Translations under genes and position numbers: made by a program
From: Rossellomorea vietnamensis
GTDB lineage: Bacteria; Bacillota; Bacilli; Bacillales; Bacillaceae_B
DNA length: 64,000 nucleotides
Assembly: GCF_001305855.1 (NCBI RefSeq)
Contig: NZ_LIXZ01000002.1
Coordinates: 227,797 to 291,796, forward strand
Direction: 5' to 3'
The notes under the pieces: generated by a model
Told to the model about the DNA's origin: nothing
The model's input: the letters and a program-made list of their open reading frames with translations, nothing else
Database searches by the model: none
Shown here: one piece after another, positions 51,493-60,513 of the stretch
How the letters are laid out: each line of letters opens with the position of its first letter
Position numbering within the stretch: the first letter of the stretch is position 1

Positions 51493-51915
51493 ATGAAACC
51501 AAGAATTACCGTACTGACTCTCGGAGTAGATAACCTGGAAAAATCACTAGAATTTTATCAAAACGGCCTGCACCTCCCAACTGAAGGGATAATGGGGCAG
51601 GAATTTGAGAATGGTGCAGTGGCTTTCTTCGATCTGCAAAGTGGATTGAAACTGGCCTTATGGGAACGAAAAAGCTTAGCAGCAGAAGCCAATGTACCAC
51701 TCTCTCCCAGAAGTCCCTCTGAATTCACGATCGGCCACAATGTAGGCAGTAAAGAAGAAGTGGATCAGGTGATGCTGGAAGCAGAAACAGCCGGGGCAAA
51801 AATCACCGATCCAGCAAAAGATACATTCTGGGGAGGATATTCTGGTCACTTCCTGGATTTAGACGGTCATTTATGGGAAGTAGTATGGAATCCTGAGTGG
51901 GAAGTAGAAGACTAA
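51493..51915 (+). CDS. VOC-superfamily protein
   Basis: 140 residues from the ATG at 51493, with GGAGG upstream. First unit ITVLTLGVDNLEKSLEFYQN, last GGYSGHFLDLDGHLWEVVWN; His and Glu at metal positions. Glyoxalase-like; ligand unknown. Confidence 0.85.
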   Translation: MKPRITVLTLGVDNLEKSLEFYQNGLHLPTEGIMGQEFENGAVAFFDLQSGLKLALWERKSLAAEANVPLSPRSPSEFTIGHNVGSKEEVDQVMLEAETAGAKITDPAKDTFWGGYSGHFLDLDGHLWEVVWNPEWEVED

Positions 51916-51967
51916 AAAGGTGGCAGCAACCAGCTCATTTTTATTGTGCTGGTTACGGCCACCTTTT
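51915..51967. terminator. Long two-part terminator hairpin
   Basis: AAAAGGTGGC (51915-51924) with GCCACCTTTT (51958-51967), and inner AACCAGC/GCTGGTT. Confidence 0.75.
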
Positions 51968-52048
51968 CTGAAGATCAGTAACTTTGCTTCACCCATCCAG
52001 CGTCTGTTTAAAAAGTCTTCTCTTGTTAGTTTTTCGCCTCTATAAAGG

Positions 52049-52078
52049 AAAAGCTGAACTGATTGACCTTCAGCTTTT
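52049..52078. terminator. Hairpin terminator in the 51.9-52.5 kb gap
   Basis: Stem AAAAGCTGAA (52049-52058) with TTCAGCTTTT (52069-52078). On the minus strand it lies just after the remnant that ends at 52153. Confidence 0.55.
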
Positions 52079-52152
52079 TATCCTAATCTTCTTTAGTATG
52101 TACTAGTAAAAACTCTTCTCAATTTGGAGCATTTAAAATAAAAGTTTTCTAA

Positions 52153-52400
52153 TCACATATCCCCCCCTGCAAAATATTCAATTATTCTACTAACCTGCTC
52201 CGTTACTGAGCATAAACCTCTAACAATCATTTTCGGGATAATGAAATGAATACCTGCTTCTTCATAACTTTCTATAAAAAGATCCTCTCTTCTCCAATTG
52301 TGAAATGATCCTAATTAAGACAACTTCTATATCCCCGTTGGTACTATTATCCCTATTGCAACCCTTTATTTTTGTTTCATTTATCCCATTTAATAGAATT
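52153..52400 (-). pseudogene. Unidentified gene remnant with a frameshift
   Basis: Two minus-strand frames look coding. Frame 1: GINETKIKGCNRDNSTNGDI then EVVLIRIISQLEKR. Frame 2: EDLFIESYEEAGIHFIIPKM then IVRGLCSVTEQVSRIIEYF and a stop at 52153. They join if two bases (GA) are restored in the run GAGAAGAGAGG near 52285. There is no start codon with a ribosome binding site, but a terminator follows. Family not recognised. Confidence 0.35.
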
Positions 52401-52524
52401 CATCCTTTCATAGGTTTAGGTATGGAAAATAAAAGGAATTACCGTTAACAACTTTATTAATCTACTTTTAATTAAGTTGGATTTACTTAAGTTATTCGTA
52501 TTAAATTTTTTTAGGAGGCACACG

Positions 52525-53394
52525 ATGAAATTTATGGGTTTAGGTTTAGTAATTCTTGCCGCTATATGTTGGGGCATTAGCGGGGGAATTGCAGATATTT
52601 TAATGGATAAGGGGTGGGATCCTATTGTGATTTCACTCTACCGAGGGGCTGTTGGGTTTATCTGTTTTTTCGTGTGGTTTCTCCTTAGCTTTAGACAAAA
52701 CAGAGACATCTCTACTCGTACTTGGATATGGTCTCTAGTAGCGGGTGTTGGCGTTGCTGGAAACTTCACTTTTTATTTTCTAAGTATCGAGGCTTCAAGT
52801 GTTGCCATTGCCGCTACTTTAATGTACACCGCACCTGTATTCGTTCTATTCATCTCATTTTTATTACGATTAGAACAATCTACTTGGTTTAAATGGTGTT
52901 GTATTGCCGGTGTTCTTTTGGGGATTATCCTGCTTACAGGTGCCTATAATACTGAATCGATTTCAGTGAGTTTTTTAGGAATCCTAGCAGGGCTTGCTGC
53001 CGGTCTTTCCTACGCTTTGTTTATATTCGGATTTAAAAATGCGTCTTCTCATGGAACCCCCCCCACCACGTTAACCATTGCATTTTTTTCATTTTGTCTC
53101 ATCCTTATTTTCTTAACAGACAAGGGTGAAGCAGCAGCCGTCCTAACGTCTAAGGATTTAGGGCTGTTTATACTACTAGGGATTCTCGGCGCTGGGCTGT
53201 CATTTTTACTGTATGTGAATGGAATTCGAAAGACTACTCCGGCAAATGCTTCGATGGTTGCTATGGTAGAGCCGGTGACAGCTTCATTATTTGGTGTTCT
53301 GGTAATCGGGGATCACCTGAACATCATTCAAATGTTGGGAATGGCGGTCATCCTGGTGACGATCACCACACTTAGCGTGAAACAGGCAAACTGA
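52525..53394 (+). CDS. EamA/DMT-family transporter
   Basis: 289 residues from the ATG at 52525 (AGGAGG upstream); in-frame codons before it are unsupported. Ten membrane helices in two EamA repeats (LAAICWGISGGIADILM..., LAAGLSYALFIFGFKN). The second repeat has EPVTASLFGVLVIGDHLN, the family mark. Probably exports an amino acid or metabolite. Confidence 0.85.
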   Translation: MKFMGLGLVILAAICWGISGGIADILMDKGWDPIVISLYRGAVGFICFFVWFLLSFRQNRDISTRTWIWSLVAGVGVAGNFTFYFLSIEASSVAIAATLMYTAPVFVLFISFLLRLEQSTWFKWCCIAGVLLGIILLTGAYNTESISVSFLGILAGLAAGLSYALFIFGFKNASSHGTPPTTLTIAFFSFCLILIFLTDKGEAAAVLTSKDLGLFILLGILGAGLSFLLYVNGIRKTTPANASMVAMVEPVTASLFGVLVIGDHLNIIQMLGMAVILVTITTLSVKQAN

Positions 53395-53558
53395 GAAAAT
53401 TTATCCACTTTACCTCATTGAAGTGATTGAGCTGATGTATTTTTGTGAGGTGAATTTTCTTAAGAAAACAATTAGTTGCCAAAGGAAACTGTTTCCCCTT
53501 TCCTTTGGTCTATGATTGTCGACACAATTGATAACGTATAGTTTGAGTATTTTAAATA

Positions 53559-54098
53559 CTAATGTGTCAGCGAATGATAAATCGAATAATCCACTTCACC
53601 TGAGATAGTTTCTAAACCATTTTCACACAATTCCATAGCCATTAAATTCTCATCAGAAGGCGGGAGATTTTTCTCAGACGCATAGATTCCGTATTTAGTT
53701 GATGTCTTAAATCCAAAACGTTGATAGTAACGAGGATCTCCTTCAACAATGATTCCTTTATAGTCCATGTTAGCAGCTAATGTGATACCTTCCTGCAGCA
53801 TAAACGTGCCAACGCCGTGACGTTGTTTATTAATGGCCACTGAGACTGGGGATAACATCAAGATTTCATGTTCATGACCATGACTAATTGGTAGTTTTGA
53901 AAGGATGCAGTGACCGATAATCGTTCCTTCCTCCTCAACAACCAGATCCAGTTGCGGAATATAATAGGGTTTCTCCCGGATCTCCCTTACCAGAGCTTTT
54001 TCAATGACTCCATCTGAAAAAGTCGTGTTCCTGAATATCTCATAGACAAAGTCTTCAATGGAACGATATTCTTCTTTTTTTACTGGTCTTATCTTCAT
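53559..54098 (-). CDS. GNAT acetyltransferase (YhbS-like)
   Basis: 179 residues. MKIRPVKKEEYRSIEDFVYE and LSPVSVAINKQRHGVGTFML then QEGITLAANMDYKGIIVEGD and YYQRFGFK place it in the COG3153 group. GGAGG precedes the ATG. A trace of its 3' end, SEKNLPPSDEN, recurs after the GNAT gene at 55391. Confidence 0.83.
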   Translation of the reverse strand: MKIRPVKKEEYRSIEDFVYEIFRNTTFSDGVIEKALVREIREKPYYIPQLDLVVEEEGTIIGHCILSKLPISHGHEHEILMLSPVSVAINKQRHGVGTFMLQEGITLAANMDYKGIIVEGDPRYYQRFGFKTSTKYGIYASEKNLPPSDENLMAMELCENGLETISGEVDYSIYHSLTH

Positions 54099-54303
54099 AT
54101 TAAGCCTCCAAATGTAGATGGTATCTATGTTTTACATATTCTTCAATTATTCCAGAACTCCTTTATAAAACCTTTAGTACTCGAGATAACCTCGAATCAT
54201 AGCATCCTGCATTCAGGGTTCTTAAGATCAAAAGTCCATGTTTGGGATTCATTTTTGGTACACTACCTATAGTACAATTTTACAGAATGGAGGTATTGGG
54301 TTC

Positions 54304-54666
54304 ATGGAAAAATTCACACAGGAAGAACAGCAGCAGTCGATTGAAGCGTTTCGGTCCGTCATCCGTAAATCGGAAAATGCACTTGCCCGCATGAAACCAG
54401 GTACGCCGCAGACGAATCTTCTTGAGAAGAGATTAAACGCAGCCCGGATTGGCGAAGACGTTCTTCATGCAAGATGGGGAGGCAAGGAGTTGGTTGTCAG
54501 CCAAGATGAATTAATTGCTGCTAAAGAGGTGCTGGAGGCATTGCTCTTGATGCTGCCTTCTTTTCTAGAGAAAACTAAACCCGGGAGTGGGCAGCGGACG
54601 TATATTGCGAGAAGGATAAAGGCGTTTCAGATAGTTGTTTCCTATTTGAGTGATGAGGTCAATTAA
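54304..54666 (+). CDS. Small helical protein of unknown function
   Basis: 120 residues from the ATG at 54304 (GGAGG ten bases upstream). All helical: QEEQQQSIEAFRSVIRKSEN, LLEKRLNAARIGEDVLHARW, LIAAKEVLEALLLMLPSFLE. The repeat-like MKPGTPQTNLLEKRLNA and TKPGSGQRTYIARRIKA suggest an internal duplication. No family recognised. Confidence 0.55.
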   Translation: MEKFTQEEQQQSIEAFRSVIRKSENALARMKPGTPQTNLLEKRLNAARIGEDVLHARWGGKELVVSQDELIAAKEVLEALLLMLPSFLEKTKPGSGQRTYIARRIKAFQIVVSYLSDEVN

Positions 54667-54733
54667 GAGAGCTGGCATGCCGGCTCTTTTAATATTGAAT
54701 CCTGCCTTCATTACTTTGCTTTCTTCCAGTGAA

Positions 54734-55186
54734 TTATTTGGAGCTCTTACCTGGCATAGCCTCCTCCTCATAAAACTCCATATAAGGCTTAGCTTCCTTA
54801 TAATAATCTATCCGATCTTGTAAGGTTCCACTATAAAACTCAAATTTATGACCATCAGGATCAGTGAAATAAATCGATTTCTTATCACGACTGTCTCTCT
54901 TTCGACCTGGCAGAATATTTACATTTAAATCAGTTAATTCTTTATAGGCCTGTTCAAAATTTTCTTCTTCAATAGAAAAGGCTATGTGAGTATAAGACTG
55001 TGAGATTTCACTCCTCGGGATATCGTTTTCCTCATTTAAGGCAAGCCAATGGCCCTGAAGATCAAAGTAGGCTGTTGTTTTCCCCTTTACGAGTAACGTA
55101 GCATTGAACACTTGCTGATAAAAGCGAATGGATCTATTCAAGTCTGATACAGAGAATAGAAAATGATTAAGTTCTTTTATATTCAT
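54734..55186 (-). CDS. fosB: FosB bacillithiol transferase (fosfomycin resistance)
   Basis: 150 residues from the ATG at 55186 (AGAGGTGA upstream), nearly the same length as known FosB. Metal ligands H8 (ELNHFLFSVSD), H67 (SYTHIAFSIE) and E116 (FTDPDGHKFEFYSGTLQDR) and the loop NILPGRKRDSRDKKSIYF are diagnostic. It adds bacillithiol to fosfomycin with Mn2+ or Mg2+, inactivating it. Monocistronic. Confidence 0.92.
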   Translation of the reverse strand: MNIKELNHFLFSVSDLNRSIRFYQQVFNATLLVKGKTTAYFDLQGHWLALNEENDIPRSEISQSYTHIAFSIEEENFEQAYKELTDLNVNILPGRKRDSRDKKSIYFTDPDGHKFEFYSGTLQDRIDYYKEAKPYMEFYEEEAMPGKSSK

Positions 55187-55334
55187 GGAATTCACCTCTG
55201 CTTCATTTTATTAATCTTTCACTCAACTCAATACCAATTATTTCAAATCAGATTGACTTCCTAAAGAAAAGTCCGAAAACAAAAAGGTGCTCATTCTCCT
55301 CTGTAGATTTCCCCTCAGTTTGTTGTTTGCCAAG

Positions 55335-55395
55335 ATTACTTCAACGAAAGATAAATTGAATAATTCTCATCAGAAGGGGGGAGATTTTTCTCAGA
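55335..55395 (-). pseudogene. 3' remnant of a GNAT gene like that at 53559
   Basis: Minus strand reads SEKNLPPSDENYSIYLSLK then stop, matching the last residues of the 53559 protein (SEKNLPPSDEN ... YSIYHSLTH) with 19 residues deleted. The DNA at 55362-55395 equals 53645-53678 in 33 of 34 bases. It begins at the stop codon of the 55391 GNAT gene. Confidence 0.65.
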
Positions 55396-55876
55396 GAGGT
55401 AATGCCATTCTTAACATTTTAGTTATATGTCCCTCAAGATTATCATCAAATTCTGAAAGAACTTTGAATCCTTTTGCATGGTAAAAGTTCGTTCCTGACT
55501 TATTCTCTTTCTCAACACTTATATTAACTGACTTTGCTCCATTTACGTTCTTGATACCTTCTTGAAGCAATGCAGTTCCTATACCTTTACCCTGATATTC
55601 CGGAAGAAGGTATATGGCCCCTAATTCAACTTCTCCGTTTTCTCTTACAGGAGAGAAATTAGCGAATCCAACAATCTTTCCTCCTATTTCAGCTACATAT
55701 AGCGACGAGCCATTTAAACGTTTTATCATCATCTCATCATTATAGGCTGTGTTTAAAAAACGTTCTTGGATTTCAAGAGGAATGATACCCTCGTATGTAG
55801 AATTCCAACTTGTTTTAGCCACTGTCTGAACCTGGTTTATATCCTCTTTATTCATATTACGAATTTTACATTTCAT
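55391..55876 (-). CDS. GNAT acetyltransferase
   Basis: 161 residues from the ATG at 55876 with AAGGGGTG upstream (GTG 55885 overlaps it). Core: AIYLLPEYQGKGIGTALLQE and KSGTNFYHAKGFKVLSEFDD. Typical small GNAT of unknown substrate. Its stop codon adjoins the leftover GNAT 3' end. Confidence 0.83.
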   Translation of the reverse strand: MKCKIRNMNKEDINQVQTVAKTSWNSTYEGIIPLEIQERFLNTAYNDEMMIKRLNGSSLYVAEIGGKIVGFANFSPVRENGEVELGAIYLLPEYQGKGIGTALLQEGIKNVNGAKSVNISVEKENKSGTNFYHAKGFKVLSEFDDNLEGHITKMLRMALPL

Positions 55877-55933
55877 CTTTAACACCCCTTAAAATTTGTA
55901 ATGCTGCTCTACTGAGTCCTTTCTAAAGACAAA

Positions 55934-56653
55934 TCAGTTTTTAACTTGTACTTCATTTAAAAATTCTAATAGTACTTCCGTATACATATCAGGTTTTTCC
56001 ACATGAACTAAATGGGACGCAAATGGAATGACGCATACATGTATATGACTGTGTATGCTCTGGTATTTGGCGGCAGTTGTGACTTCCGCTTTGTTCCCTT
56101 CGCCCACCATAAAGAGAATCGGAGCACTGATGTTATTTAAATAAGATGTATATTCAAATGGGTACCAGTCTTCGTCTCTGGCCATATAAATAAACTGTCT
56201 CCAGTCCGATTCGTGCTGTAGATCCAATTGACTGGTGAATTCGCTATTTTCCAATAATTCTCTTTGAAATTGAACATCTTGAGCATGCATTTCCGCCCAA
56301 TTGTCCGGCTTGTCAGAAGTAATACCAGACAACGTTAAGCTTCGTAATCGATCAGGGTACTTCTTTGCAAATAATAAACCCACTAATCCGCCCAGCGAGC
56401 ACCCTACTAAATGCACTTGATCTACTTGTATATGATCCAATGTTTCTCTCAAATCCTCTGCAGCGTCTTCAAAGTAATGGCTAAAGTCATCACTTACTGA
56501 CTTTCCATGTCCTCTTAAATCCGGCACTATGACTTTCATGCTTTCTTGAAGTATCTCTCTTTGTTTCTCAAAATCAGTAGTTCCTGTTTGTAATCCTGTA
56601 TGGAGAAAAACTATGGGTTCTCCTTCTCCATATACTTCTGTATGTAAAATCAT
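55934..56653 (-). CDS. Alpha/beta hydrolase
   Basis: 239 residues. HTG oxyanion loop, nucleophile elbow GCSLGG with Ser 86, acid region MVGEGNKAEV and His in FASHLVHVEKP; the position of the acid (Glu/Asp) is less clear than usual. TTGGAGGA precedes the ATG. Cytoplasmic esterase-like enzyme. Confidence 0.82.
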   Translation of the reverse strand: MILHTEVYGEGEPIVFLHTGLQTGTTDFEKQREILQESMKVIVPDLRGHGKSVSDDFSHYFEDAAEDLRETLDHIQVDQVHLVGCSLGGLVGLLFAKKYPDRLRSLTLSGITSDKPDNWAEMHAQDVQFQRELLENSEFTSQLDLQHESDWRQFIYMARDEDWYPFEYTSYLNNISAPILFMVGEGNKAEVTTAAKYQSIHSHIHVCVIPFASHLVHVEKPDMYTEVLLEFLNEVQVKN

Positions 56654-56712
56654 TTAGTCGTCCTCCAATCATTCGAAACTTAAGCACTAATCTTTAAATG
56701 GCTAGTTGCTAG

Positions 56713-57531
56713 TTATCCTCCAAACGGCAATGGTTGAGTTCCATCCACATCTGTAAAACCATATAATTTTGCTAGATCAGCGACCACCAAGGCGTCGCCT
56801 GAAAACCTTGATACCGTTGGGTCTGTGGCTAATGCCACTACAGCACGCCCTACATATGCTGTTGTTTCCGTTGCTCCATCTTCGGGTCCAAATCCTGAAT
56901 CAATCACTCTTTCGGTCCTCATCCATCCTGGACAAACTGCTACGGCTGAAATATTGAAGTCTTTTAATTCTTTTGCCATTCCCATTGTCATTCGATTGAT
57001 AGCATTCATAGCTAAATCATAATATAAATTACCTGAAATCTTGTCTTTGATAAAAAATGTCATATTTACAATCAACCCTCTTTTCTGTTGCTGCATCAAA
57101 GGCACAGCGTAGCGACTGGTCAGTAAATAAGCCTGCGGGCCAGCAACCATCATCGCGTCCCAGTGTTCCTGTGGACGTTCCCAAAAATGTCTTCCTTCTC
57201 CTGAAGGTAAAGAACTTTCAGAACCACCAAATACACTATTGACTAACATATCAATCCTGCCATGTTCCCTTTCAATTCGCTCAAACAGGTTTCTGACATC
57301 ATTGTCATTTGTATGGTCACATCTTACGGCGATACCATTCCCTCCACGTGATGTGACACCATCGGCCGTGTCCTCAATCGTTTCTGGCCGATCATCGGTT
57401 GTAGCTCCCCTTACACTGCGACCCGTCACATACACAGTTGCTCCGGCAGTGCCTAGTTCGAAGGCGATCCCTCTACCCGCTCCACGGGATGCACCTGTGA
57501 CAAGAGCAATTTTTCCTTGTAGTGGTTTCAT
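56713..57531 (-). CDS. SDR-family protein lacking the catalytic Lys
   Basis: 272 residues. The NAD(P) loop TGASRGAGRGIAFELG (residues 12-27) is intact. The active site is not: the IVNMTFF strand lacks the catalytic Ser, and Y171-D-L-A-M175 has Met where Lys is expected, followed by AINRM as in DHRS1-like SDRs. GGGAG precedes the ATG. It may use another mechanism or only bind cofactor. Confidence 0.8.
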   Translation of the reverse strand: MKPLQGKIALVTGASRGAGRGIAFELGTAGATVYVTGRSVRGATTDDRPETIEDTADGVTSRGGNGIAVRCDHTNDNDVRNLFERIEREHGRIDMLVNSVFGGSESSLPSGEGRHFWERPQEHWDAMMVAGPQAYLLTSRYAVPLMQQQKRGLIVNMTFFIKDKISGNLYYDLAMNAINRMTMGMAKELKDFNISAVAVCPGWMRTERVIDSGFGPEDGATETTAYVGRAVVALATDPTVSRFSGDALVVADLAKLYGFTDVDGTQPLPFGG

Positions 57532-57665
57532 AGCATTTTAACTCCCTTGCAAACTTCTATTTTAAAGCAGAAAAATATTTATACATGTATGTTAATAAGG
57601 TCGTGTGCTTTTATAGAGACAATACTTTAGTCAACCAACTCTCTATCATATCGAATTAAGTAAGA

Positions 57666-58439
57666 TCATATTTTTGCAATTTTGACCAAGTCTGATCGAC
57701 TTTGGTTTAAATACCAATCAGAATTTTCTTCCAAATTCAGTTGAATTCTTTCTATTGCTTCGATGTTAGAAGGAATAGTCTTAATAATACTTCCATTAGG
57801 GGAAACAATCATTGATGAACACCCTTGAACATCGCTAGTAATATTAGAGGATATGACATAACGCTGGTTTTCTGCTGCCCTGCTTATTAAGTGAGCATCC
57901 CAAACTTGCCGCTTCTCAGCCCCGAGAGTATTGGTCAGATAAAAAATAATTTCTGTTCCTTGTAAAGATAATAATTTCCATTGTTCAGGAAATCTTATTT
58001 CTCTGCATAATTGAATGGCACATTTAATTTTTTCACCATTTAAATCAATGTAAAAATGTGATAGTTCATCTCCCGCTTTAAATGTCTCTCTTTCGTGAAA
58101 TGCTAAATTGACCTTTTTGTATATATGTTTATTGCCTTTGGGAGATAGGTAAAAACCCGCATTATACCAATTATTATCCTCTACAATACAAGAACCAAAT
58201 ACTATATGAACTTCTTTTTCTTTTGAGATCATTCGTAATTCTGCAATAGCTTTCTCAAGATCTTTCATATTTACTTTGTGTAGAAATTCAAGGTTGTCTG
58301 AATAACCCGATAAACATCCTTCAGGAAAGACTACAATATCCCCACTTGATGATTGAGCAATAAAATTAATCATTTTATTAAGATTTTCAAACACCCTAAA
58401 GGATGGTTCAAATTGTGCTAATACAATATTTACGTCCAA
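57666..58439 (-). CDS. Carbon-nitrogen hydrolase (nitrilase superfamily)
   Basis: 257 residues from a TTG start. Catalytic triad E40 (VVFPEG), K108 or K109 (IYKKVNLAFHE) and C145 (IQLCREIRFPE). The family hydrolyses amides or nitriles. The enzyme looks complete; substrate unknown. It is richer in A/T codons than most neighbours. Confidence 0.85.
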   Translation of the reverse strand: MDVNIVLAQFEPSFRVFENLNKMINFIAQSSSGDIVVFPEGCLSGYSDNLEFLHKVNMKDLEKAIAELRMISKEKEVHIVFGSCIVEDNNWYNAGFYLSPKGNKHIYKKVNLAFHERETFKAGDELSHFYIDLNGEKIKCAIQLCREIRFPEQWKLLSLQGTEIIFYLTNTLGAEKRQVWDAHLISRAAENQRYVISSNITSDVQGCSSMIVSPNGSIIKTIPSNIEAIERIQLNLEENSDWYLNQSRSDLVKIAKI

Positions 58440-58567
58440 ATAATCACCAACCCCAAATTCTTATCGTCCTATATATATATCATTTTCAAGACTCAATTCT
58501 AATGAGCGACAGCAGCATAAATTACAGTTTTTAAGCGACTGGCATAATTTCCACAATTAAAAACCCC

Positions 58568-59053
58568 TCATTTCAAAACTTCCCACTCTTCATAAACCTC
58601 TGCGTCCAACCCCAACTCATTGGTTTTCACCCACTCAAAAGCTTTCATCACTAAAGGGGAAGCATTTTCCCTGGACACCTCATGTTCGGCTATCCAGACA
58701 GCTCCCAATGAGTCTTGCCCTTCAAACTGTTCCGGTATGCCTATTTCCCCACCAATCTTTCTTACAGAATAATAGACGGCAATATGATGAACATTGGTGA
58801 AATCTCTCCACATTGAGGGGAATTTGAAATCAATCACCCCGATTTGATTCTCAATTTCAATCTCTATACCTGTTTCTTCAAGAAACTCTCTCCTCATCGC
58901 TTCTGCTAAACTCTCACCTTCTTCCAAACTTCCTCCTGGTAAGTCAAAACGATTAATATAAGGGCCACCATTTTTATGTATAACTAAGAGTTTTCCATCT
59001 TCTATATAGATACCGTAAACTCCAAAAGCTCTATGATACTTTTTATCTGACAT
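58568..59053 (-). CDS. Nudix hydrolase
   Basis: 161 residues from the ATG at 59053 (AGGAGG ten bases upstream). Nudix box GGSLEEGESLAEAMRREFLE then ETG (about residues 39-61). The start AFGVYGIYIEDGKLLVIHKN fits MutT-type enzymes. Substrate unknown. Confidence 0.87.
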   Translation of the reverse strand: MSDKKYHRAFGVYGIYIEDGKLLVIHKNGGPYINRFDLPGGSLEEGESLAEAMRREFLEETGIEIEIENQIGVIDFKFPSMWRDFTNVHHIAVYYSVRKIGGEIGIPEQFEGQDSLGAVWIAEHEVSRENASPLVMKAFEWVKTNELGLDAEVYEEWEVLK

Positions 59054-59138
59054 ACTTATTTGTCCTCCTCCAGAAGTGTTGCTTCTCACATATCATTGAT
59101 AACCCTTTCTTTGTGGCAGGGTTAGCTCCCTTTTCCCA

Positions 59139-59636
59139 CTATGGTTCAACTATTGAGCCATCGGGCTTTCCGATCACAAACTGCTTGATGGTATAGGAGG
59201 ATATCACTTCACCATCTAATTCAGTAACGGATACCTTTAGATCCTCTTGAGTTATCATGTTTTCTAATTCGTCTTGAGCCACTTCTTTAGTCAGTGGCAA
59301 AGTAATTCCAGTGCAAAAGGATTTCCCATCAGGTGGTAGACTTGAAATGTCTTCCTTACTTCCTTTAAGCAAATTTCGACTATCAATTGTAACGTTAGAA
59401 TCCTTTTCCACTATAGACTTTAACTCACCGGTTACTTCGAATGTCACTAAAAACGGTTCATTTGATTTTGCTTCCTTATGATTTTCTAAACATACCCTAG
59501 GTGCTAATACATTTTGACTATCAGAATAAGCTACATACGTTTCCTTTTCGAGGATTTTTATCCGTTCTTTTTGCTCCATGTCATTGCTACAACCAAATAA
59601 TAAAAGAATAAATAATACACACACTATCTTCTTCAA
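59139..59636 (-). CDS. Lipoprotein of unknown function
   Basis: 165 residues from a TTG start. Lipobox LLFGC (Cys 16). The mature part has beta strands (PFLVTFEVTGELKSIV, LKVSVTELDGEV) and one more Cys pair (RVCLE, SFCTG). Faces outwards; no family recognised. Confidence 0.72.
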   Translation of the reverse strand: MKKIVCVLFILLLFGCSNDMEQKERIKILEKETYVAYSDSQNVLAPRVCLENHKEAKSNEPFLVTFEVTGELKSIVEKDSNVTIDSRNLLKGSKEDISSLPPDGKSFCTGITLPLTKEVAQDELENMITQEDLKVSVTELDGEVISSYTIKQFVIGKPDGSIVEP

Positions 59637-59684
59637 GTCATCCCTCTTGTCTACGTTTTATTCACGAACTACTTATCCAATAAT

Positions 59685-60161
59685 CTATTTATATGATTCT
59701 GCTATTGCCATCATTGTTTCTTTGTTCACTTCTGTATCTAAGCCAATCGATTGATATTCTAAAATGTAATGAAAACCTTCATCTGTCCAATGTACTGATG
59801 GACCAGTTACATCATTTTCAGCATAGAAACCTTCATTTCCGTTTATTTTCACTTCTTCTTGATTTTCCAATTCTCCATCGTAAGTTACTGGGGAGGTGTG
59901 GACGACCAGATTGAATATTTCACCATTTTTACCAGTTAGTTGTATCTCGTGTCTGGACGATTCGTGCGGAGGTTTCACTATCTCATATTCTGCAATGTCT
60001 ACCGGAAACTCCGTCGGTAATTTAGGTTCAATTCCTTCGTTTTCTAAATCTCCAGCAAGTTGACTATTATCATATGTCACTAAACTCTCACCACTTCCCA
60101 TCTCGCCGCAGCCTATTAGGAGAAGTGACGCTGCAATTAGCAATAAGAAAAACTTCCTCAT
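59685..60161 (-). CDS. Lipoprotein, DUF4367-like
   Basis: 158 residues from the ATG at 60161 (GGGGGG upstream; ATG 60176 contains it). Lipobox LLIGC (Cys 18). GNEGFYAENDVTGPSVHWTD and the ending ETMMAIAESYK are like DUF4367 ectodomains. Lies 48 bp before the next lipoprotein gene; probably cotranscribed. Confidence 0.72.
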   Translation of the reverse strand: MRKFFLLLIAASLLLIGCGEMGSGESLVTYDNSQLAGDLENEGIEPKLPTEFPVDIAEYEIVKPPHESSRHEIQLTGKNGEIFNLVVHTSPVTYDGELENQEEVKINGNEGFYAENDVTGPSVHWTDEGFHYILEYQSIGLDTEVNKETMMAIAESYK

Positions 60162-60202
60162 AATGACCCCCCTCATAAATAATTACGTAACAGTGTTTTG
60201 GC

Positions 60203-60372
60203 TTATTTACTGTCATCATCTTTAAGATCGTTAACTTTACCATCTAGAATATCGTTTACAGGAGTTTAAGTATTATTAGTGAGCATCTTTCTTCTAATAT
60301 AATCGCTGGCATGGCAATATAAACAACAAAAGCAAGTCCACTCGTTAATAGTTCTTGCATTCTATTCCCATT
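60203..60372 (-). pseudogene. Decayed paralogue of the 61990 small membrane protein
   Basis: The minus strand reads MQELLTSGLAFVVYIAMPAII then, after a frame change, TPVNDILDGKVNDLKDDDSK with a TAA in front of TP. The 61990 protein has IQEILSTGLAFVVYLVIPAF and YTPLDDILDGKVRDPEEEND. So it is a duplicate inactivated by a frameshift and a nonsense codon. It lies in the 352-bp gap between 60162 and 60513. Confidence 0.75.
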
Positions 60373-60476
60373 AAGAACAACAAGGTACAATGAGTGACAG
60401 AATAGATAAGCAAAAACTATGTAACTTACTACCAATTATTTCAAAATCGAGCAGCTTACTCAAGGAAAACTTAGAT

Positions 60477-60509
60477 AAAAAGGGCTTATCCTACCCGGAT
60501 AAGCCCTTT
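60477..60509 (-). terminator. Terminator after the DUF2812 gene
   Basis: A 13-bp stem (60479-60491 with 60497-60509) with a 5-base loop; on the minus strand UUUUU follows. Confidence 0.83.
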
Positions 60510-60513
60510 CCAC

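Noticed and set aside
53479..53508. Terminator after the EamA gene
   Set aside because: A 10-bp stem exists, but no U-run follows on either strand.
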